A stretch of 64,000 bases of DNA from Lepidodermella squamata. Lineage: Eukaryota; Gastrotricha. Below, piece after piece: positions 57,989 through 64,000 of this stretch. How positions within the stretch are numbered: the stretch's first letter is position 1; the number at the start of each line of letters is the position of its first letter. The stretch covers positions 2,852,001-2,916,000 of the forward strand of contig JBLDXI010000019.1 of assembly GCA_047495785.1 (NCBI GenBank). Direction: 5' to 3'. The position numbers and the translations under genes are program-made. The notes beneath the pieces are model-generated. The model worked only from the letters and a program-made list of their open reading frames with translations, was not told the origin of the DNA and did no database searches.

Positions 57989-58918
57989 TTAAGCCTCCTG
58001 GTAGTTTTCCCCACCGCGCTTGGCCTCCTGGTAGTTTTCCTCGCCACGCTTGGCTTCTTGGAGGTTCTCTTCACGGGGACGATAACGCTTGGCTTCTTGG
58101 ACGTTCTCTTCACGTGGACGATAACGCTTGGCTTCTTGGACGTTCTCTTCACGGGGACGATAACGCTTGGCTTCTTGGACGTTCTCTTCACGGGGACGAT
58201 AACGCTTGGCTTCTTGGACGTTCTCTTCACGGGGACGATAACGCTTGGCTTCTTGGACGTTCTCTTCACGGGGACGATAACGCTTGGCTTCTTGGAGGTT
58301 CTCTTCACGTGGACGATAACGCTTGGCTTCTTGGACGTTCTCTTCACGGGGACGATAACGCTTGGCTTCTTGGAGGTTCTCTTCACGGGGACGATAACGC
58401 TTGGCTTCTTGGACGTTCTCTTCACGTGGACGATAACGCTTGGCTTCTTGGACGTTCTCTTCACGGGGACGATAACGCTTGGCTTCTTGGACGTTCTCTT
58501 CACGGGGACGATAACGCTTGGCTTCTTGGACGTTCTCTTCACGTGGACGATAACGCTTGGCTTCTTGGACGTTCTCTTCACGGGGACGATAACGCTTGGC
58601 TTCTTGGAGGTTCTCTTCACGGGGACGATAACGCTTGGCTTCTTGGAGGTTCTCTTCACGTGGACGATAACGCTTGGCTTCTTGGACGTTCTCTTCACGG
58701 GGACGATAACGCTTGGCTTCTTGGAGGTTCTCTTCACGGGGACGATAACGCTTGGCTTCTTGGAAGTATTCCTCGCCACGCTTGGCCTCCATGAGAGGAT
58801 TTGAAATGACTGCTGCAACCTAGTTATAAAATGCATTTATCGCTAAAATATATCGATTCTGCAGACATTAATAGGTAAAATTTACCAAACAGGCTGCTAT
58901 CATAAGCTTGAACACCAT
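57989..58918 (-). CDS. multi-copy peptide precursor (18 Lys-Arg-bounded repeats)
   Basis: Exons 58886-58918 and 57989-58819 join in phase 0 to 287 residues. Splicing at ataactag creates the signal peptide MVFKLMIAACLVAAVISNPL, which fixes the reading frame. The rest is 18 copies of YRPREENVQEAKR or YRPREENLQEAKR (12 V, 6 L), preceded by GEEYFQEAKR and followed by GEENYQEAKR and GGENYQEA. Each unit ends in Lys-Arg, the site used by prohormone convertases, so cleavage would free many YRPREEN(V/L)QEA peptides. No C-terminal Gly precedes KR, so amidation is not expected. It resembles neuropeptide or pheromone precursors; a repetitive structural or antimicrobial secretion is the alternative. I know no such family. 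Confidence 0.8.
58060..58770 (-). repeat. 39-bp coding minisatellite
   Basis: Eighteen in-register 39-bp units of near identity lie within the peptide precursor. Variation is confined to a few sites: GTC/CTC (Val/Leu) and a silent CCC/CCA in Pro. Because 39 is a multiple of three, other frames on both strands also stay open, which produces long shadow frames. Confidence 0.9.
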
Positions 58919-59022
58919 TTTACGGTTTGAAAAAAACGACAGCTTAAAGATTCGAAAAGAAAATATTTTGTGATGAATGCTGGCGTTGGTGTAGAATGAA
59001 ATTTTCATCGGTATCGGTCACG

Positions 59023-59029
59023 TTTTATA
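59023..59029 (-). promoter_or_regulatory. TATA box of the peptide precursor gene
   Basis: TATAAAA on the minus strand, in CAGCCTATAAAACG, 105 bp upstream of the start codon, which predicts a 5' UTR of about 75 nt. The context is the same as that of the R3 TATA box. Confidence 0.6.
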
Positions 59030-59268
59030 GGCTGGCCATCTAGTTCATTTCAGTAGTTGCGAGTGATGAATCGTCTTTGCCTGCGATCAAGGGTGCCGTT
59101 AAAGATGGTCTTCTGGTGGCATCGCTCCATGCAAGTTCAGCTGTCATTTCTATCCGCAAAACTTTTTTACGCAAAATAGATAGCATTATTTGAATAATCA
59201 TGAATAAGCTGCTTCTTTCTTCATTTTGAACAGCTTACGCCATCCATCATCGAAATGTCCGGAATTAG

Positions 59269-60663
59269 TAGAGTGAACGGTTCTAACTTCGGACAGTGCC
59301 TCAAATTCGGACAGGGTAGTGTGCCTAATTTCGGACGTCCGAAATTAGAGCTATCGCGCTGCTAAGTTTGCGGCGATTGAAGAAACCAAAATGTAACTGT
59401 TTACGCGCTCAATTTTGTGACGCAGCAATGGTTGATGAATCAAAACTGAAAAATTGAAATTTATATTTTTAATTTTTATTGATGTTTATTCTAGCTATTG
59501 CTTTTAACTTTGAAAATTCATCTGAAATCAAGATACTAATCATGCAAAATGATAGGTACAAAGGGGATTACTTAATTCAGTGATTTTCAAGTCACGATTT
59601 TCGCGTCGTTTTTTCGCGGTTAGCCTCGTTCTTTGCGGTTAGCAGAGGTCCGCTTGTTTATCACTTGCATTTCGCGCGCGTTTGACTTCAAGAAGCATTT
59701 GAATCTGAAAATCGCTGTATTACCTATTTTATACTTGTATGGTATAACATGAGTAAAAAGTTCATTTCTGAACGGAGCCGACCGAGATTTACGAATCGAA
59801 ACGAGCCGGAGGCGCGTTCAGATATAAACGATTTACGAATTTTATACCGTAAAATATCGAATCGGCCAAGCTACTCGACCTATATTTTTCAGGACTATTC
59901 TATATTTCATATAGTTCATATTTCATTATTCATGTTCACGTTTTTTAATTTCGTAATTATTTTTAATTTCTCGTTTTTTGAAGCTTTTTTTGGTCATTTT
60001 TCACTCGGCCGCTCGATATCAGCCCTGCAGGCTCAAGTATTACTCGTAAACGGACAGCTTATAGCGCGAAATACTCGTAAAATGACGATCTATCGGTTAG
60101 GCATGATAAGAGGAAAATTTAGATTCTAGTGAAGGCTTGAAACCCGAAAACCCATATTTAGTGGAAATCTAGGGCTGGAGTCTCAAAATTAGTGCTGGAA
60201 ACCTAAATTTAAGGTGCACACTTGCCACTCCCATTGTCATCTAGTTACTGTATACCTTTGTCTCAAGGAAATCGAGTCAAAATACGCCAAATGGTTCACA
60301 ATTTTTTTCAAATTAAAATATTTCTTATCGATACTATGTGATCTTTGTTAAAGCGGCAAACCAGATATTCCTCATCGCCTAGTAGAAGGCTTTCGAATGA
60401 CTCCAAATTCAAGGTTAATGGGATTTACCTCGATGTGTCCGAAATTAGGGCACCTGGGGCCCTAACTTCGGACAGCACGACAATGGCTAAAGAATTAACA
60501 AGAAATCAAGGTAAATAGATGTAAAAATTTGGAAAATTGCTACAGGTATAGCCAGATAGCCGGGCCACAGGTTTGCCACTTGGCACTTTTCCCCCATTTC
60601 ATTCCCACAAAAGCCGAGAATTCTTTGACTGCTTGGTGTCCGAAGTTAGAACTGTTCACTCTA
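59269..60663. mobile_element. TA-flanked TIR element, TAGAGTGAAC family, copy 2 (1.4 kb)
   Basis: The left end TAGAGTGAACGGTTCTAACT pairs with the right end reading AGTTAGAACTGTTCACTCTA. Several internal TGTCCGAAATTAG-type blocks recur in both orientations (about 59330-59350, 60440-60475). TA borders suggest a Tc1/mariner-type element. The only sizeable frame inside, 59749-60129 (+), 126 codons with a hydrophobic middle, shows no transposase motif. It is larger than the 347-bp relative at 23325-23671. Confidence 0.65.
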
Positions 60664-63600
60664 TTTGCCAACAAAATTATGAAAAAACTATGAAAACGAT
60701 GGAATATTTGACAAATGTTGAATAAGCTATAAGCTCATTTTGTTCTGTCTGTCTTGTTAATGCTGTTAAAAACTGTCAAAAATCGACGGCATGTTTCAAC
60801 GACGCATTGCATTCAATTGTTTGTCCATTCACAAGGCATTCTCATCGGATTGATAGCCATAGCTTGCTACATTGCTACATTACTGCCTTTCTCCCGGTGA
60901 TGTCTTTGGATGTAACTGTTCAATTTCTTCGCTTCCTATACTTATCATGTAACCTCGGCAGTCAACGATGAAGATGTAAGCTGCAAGCCAATGACTAAAC
61001 GAGCCCAGATAATCTCATCCGTAACAGTCTGGTTCATCGTGGTACATCTAAATTTGGTTTACATCAAATTTCAACGGAATAAATAACTACAATCGGGTCA
61101 AAAACTATTCTTCACTCTATCATGTCACTCAAAGCTCAATGACGAGGTGTGAATAAGGGGGGGAGATGAAGGATTTCTAGTCTTTGCTCAGATCTTCTCT
61201 AAATGCAGTTGTTATTAATACATCTTCTTACCATACTTTCACTATTTTTGCTATCACCTCGGGTGTCCACTAATGGACATCCTTTAGTTGTAGTTTCAGG
61301 CATTGCGATTGACCTTCAAGTCGATGAAATTCGGGTGCTCGGCAAGTTGTCTGTTGACTGTTGACTTCAAGATAATTGCGACCGGGGGTAACCTTAATCG
61401 ATACGTTAAGAACGCATCGCGATAGGTAGATCCGGTCAAGCAAAGCGACTATGGACTTTATTTATACTGCTGCATAACAATGCCCCGTTCATTTTGTGGC
61501 ACAGCAGCTTACATTTGGCCATTAGCGTCATATTTTTTATTTCGCAAGACGCCCTTGAGCCGAGGCCTAACCTACCGACAACACCGACGATAACGATCTC
61601 CCGCCAAGCTTTCAGCCTTTGTAATCCACTGAACTCTCGTGTGTTTTTTTAGTAAGACCCCCTGCCGAATTGTTGTTGAACATTTATTAGCGTCCTCAGC
61701 GCACTGCCGCCGGCAAGGGCATGTCGTCTCGCAACCGCGTGCCATCTCTGTCACTTTGTATATATTGTTCGAAAGAAAGGAATTTATTATGTTATATTGT
61801 TCTTTTATATTTTTGTGACTGATGGACAAATAAATTTGAATTTAGAAATTTATTATCATCATCATCCGATAGCTGATAATGTTAGCAAATAGCAAACAAA
61901 GAAAATTGTGCGTGGGTGACAGTTGCTAACTGGCCTGTGTGTTTGAGTAGAAACACGACTCCTATGCCTGGCTACCGTCAATTTGTTATGTAAAATGACA
62001 AAGTAAATATTGCTAATATCCACTGTTCACTGATGAAAGCGAAGCGGATATCCTTACGTGGCGTTTTTACGAAAAGTCATAAGCGGATATTAAAATTTCA
62101 AGAAGTATAACTGTCTATAAGCATTGCAAATGGGTATCTCGCTGTATATTGTGTTTGAGAATGAAAGTGAAAAACTGAGAATGAAAGTGATTTCATAGAT
62201 CACTTCTGAATGCTTGGAATGCGCACTGTTCCGTGGCACTAGATGGGGGCGCGTACAAGGGAGAGCGAAGCGAACCAGGTTTCGGCCCGGAGGGCCGTAC
62301 AAATAACAACCTGCGCGCTGCGCGCTACTCAAATTAGTAGTGATTTGCTGATAAATGAATGAGAAATGCAATCGGGATTCAGAGTTTTTAATCCGAGTAA
62401 CCTGTTGTTAAGATAACAATAAGATGCATTGTTATCAGCCATGAATTTGCTGAGTTGGCGAATGCTTTACTGTAGCACTAGTAAAATTCCCCTTTCCCAG
62501 TTTAATTTAACTCGACCAATACCATTAATTCATATTGAAAACTAGCCTATGACGCATTTTAGTTCTAGGAGGTCGTCATCGTGGATCTGTGAACTTGCAT
62601 TTTGGCTGTGATCGAATTTTTTGGTATCTAGATCTCTAATGTAACACCTGGAAGCTTCTAATATCAATTTTCATATTCCGTAGTCAGAGAGATCATCTTC
62701 AAAGAGTGAGTCTCAAGAGATCTTCATCACTTAATCTTGTGTGTCAGGGTTGTCATTTTGATCTACACCCCCCATTTCGTCAAATGACTTTGAGCGGCCA
62801 TGATCTCTCTAAAAGATCATTACTTTACTAAATCAATCGCGGAGTATTTGAAAATCAATTAGAAGATTCTGGGAGTTAGGGTTGGAGATACAGATAGATC
62901 ACCAAGATGACCCGAGATCTCCCCTAAGGGGGCACGGGGTACTAGGGCGCCGGAGAGGCACGTCGATTCTTCTGAACTATTGGTTTTTCAACGGTTTTTA
63001 TGTAACTCGACCATGCTGAATTTAGCGCAATTCACAGAATAGTTCAAGCCATCATAGTTTTTTAGCTACAACCTAGCGAAGCCTAGGATGACGCCGCGGC
63101 CTCGCGCGCGCTCATTGCTCATCGAACGAAGAAAAACCGTTGCTAATGTAAACAACAAATACTTAAAAATTCTAATTTCTTTATTCAGAATACTTCAATT
63201 GTTAGCCCGCTCCACAAGCGATTCATCATAGAGTGCCCATTTATGTTCAGTGTACATCGATGGTTTTACGCTAAAACAGACCGATCGCATATGCGCTCAT
63301 AAAAACCATTTTTATAGAAGTGGGCACTTTATTCATCTTCTTGAACGTAAAATAAGGGGTCTTCACTGTAACATCTGGGAATAACAAGGCTCCAAAACTT
63401 GATTTTGAGCATAAATTGTGATTGCCAAGTATTTCGATAAAATCGCATGCGCCCGGTCCTGCGTGCGCCACTCTTGCGTTTTGTATTATCCTCAACTAGC
63501 CAATTCAAAAGAACTAATATTCAGATTGCTTTGGATTGAAAGAATTATTTGGTTTTCCGTGAATTGAACTAAGTTTGACGTAGATATGCCATAGTTCATG

Positions 63601-63782
63601 ACCTAGGTACATATGTCGTTCCAAAACAAATATCGCTCTATTACGCCTTTTAATTATATATGTAAAGGGTTGAATCAAATGTATAATATAGCTAGCGAGA
63701 TGGCATCTGTTTTTATTTCCGACTATTAAAAAGCATTTTTGAAATCGTATTTCATTAAAAAATAATTGATAATCCTTTTTCT
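60664..63782. other. intergenic, no supported gene
   Basis: Nothing is firmly recognisable. A minus-strand frame at 61572-61829 has a Cys-rich patch (CETTCPCRRQCAED) reminiscent of short zinc-knuckle-like motifs in transposable elements, too weak to call. A GC-rich patch with GCGCGCTGCGCGC lies near 62310. Confidence 0.35.
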
Positions 63783-63804
63783 GAGAGCAGATGGAATACA
63801 CCCT
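63783..63804. repeat. end of a GGGTGTATT..CATCTGCTC inverted-repeat element
   Basis: The reverse complement reads GGGTGTATTCCATCTGCTCT, closely similar to the 19-bp TIR at 21819 and the motif near 57827. Only this end is identifiable. Confidence 0.45.
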
Positions 63805-63837
63805 TAGAGCTCCGAAACGAAATTCCATAAATTCCAC

Positions 63838-64000
63838 AGAGAAAAATCTTTCCAATCTTGAAAATTCTTTTCTCTACGCCAGGAGCTCGCTGTACCTAAG
63901 CATGGCCAGTAAAAAATTTGAAAAAATTTCTCGAATTCTTTTTAATTTCGGCTCATTTCCTAATAAACAGGAAAAGTCGGGTTGTCCCAATTTCAGACAG
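63838..64000 (+). repeat. 5' flank of a third NB-ARC unit, cut by the window edge
   Basis: The sequence is collinear with about 45150-45295 upstream of N1 (shared AATCTTTCCAATCTTGAAA-like start, GCTCATTTCCTAA and CCCAATTTCAGACAG blocks, also at 51970-51990 before N2). In N1 this block ends about 430 bp before the start codon, so a third gene copy should begin just beyond the window. Confidence 0.6.

Noticed and set aside
58060-58770. Regular repeat array considered as a CRISPR
   Set aside because: Units are contiguous without unique spacers, in frame and coding, and the window is eukaryotic.
58058-58804. Long plus-strand frames (248 and 226 codons) over the 39-bp repeats
   Set aside because: They have no signal peptide, splice context or unique sequence, and exist only because a 39-bp unit free of stops keeps all frames open. 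The spliced minus-strand frame is the supported gene.
61572-61829. Small Cys-rich gene on the minus strand
   Set aside because: A CxxxCxCxxxC patch only; no signal peptide, no paralogue, uneven composition, more likely transposon debris.

Overview
The window is eukaryotic and comes from an invertebrate animal. Genes are split by short introns, mostly 50-90 bp, with GT-AG (rarely GC-AG) borders. They encode secreted or membrane proteins with signal peptides, peritrophin-type chitin-binding modules, LamG, papain-family proteases, mucin-like Ser/Thr stalks and an Apaf-1-like NB-ARC protein with ankyrin repeats. DNA between the genes is AT-rich and full of terminal-inverted-repeat (TIR) elements, a SINE-like sequence and LINE remnants. 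The sequence alone does not fix the phylum. All exon models are mine, checked by frame and phase across every junction and by comparing paralogues.

Layout. (1) 1-2274: lectin-like exon fragments on both strands and a small TIR element. (2) 2275-30147, minus strand: five tandem paralogues (here R1-R5) of a single-pass membrane protein. Each has a signal peptide, one or two copies of an unidentified ectodomain module, a Ser/Thr stalk, a conserved Cys-rich part that starts with a TSP1-like motif, an RRKR-type furin site, a Gly-rich transmembrane helix and a cytoplasmic tail with an invariant NPYY motif. R4 carries two ectodomain modules. Between R4 and R5 lies about 6 kb of nested inverted-repeat elements and a small 4-cysteine secreted peptide gene. 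(3) 31262-42553, minus strand: a protease with chitin-binding, LamG, I29 and C1A domains and a mucin tail; a second I29-C1A protease with a 9-nt microexon; and a Thr/Lys/Cys-rich secreted protein made of duplicated phase-0 exons. The last two may be one gene. (4) 43302-44230: a foldback element carrying a broken OTU-protease domain. (5) 44775-57375, plus strand: a tandem duplication holding two NB-ARC/ankyrin genes. N1 is intact; N2 has a 4-bp frameshift before its ankyrin repeats. The 5' flank of a third copy appears at the right edge. (6) 57989-58918, minus strand: a secreted precursor of 18 near-identical 13-residue units, each bounded by Lys-Arg, resembling a multi-copy peptide prohormone. 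(7) The rest is TE-rich intergenic DNA.

Taken together, the window is a cluster of lineage-expanded surface, secreted and NLR-like genes: tandem receptors, secreted chitin-binding proteases, an NB-ARC/ANK pair and peptide precursors. An immune, recognition or mucosal-surface role is an inference from gene type. No functional link between the clusters can be read from the sequence.
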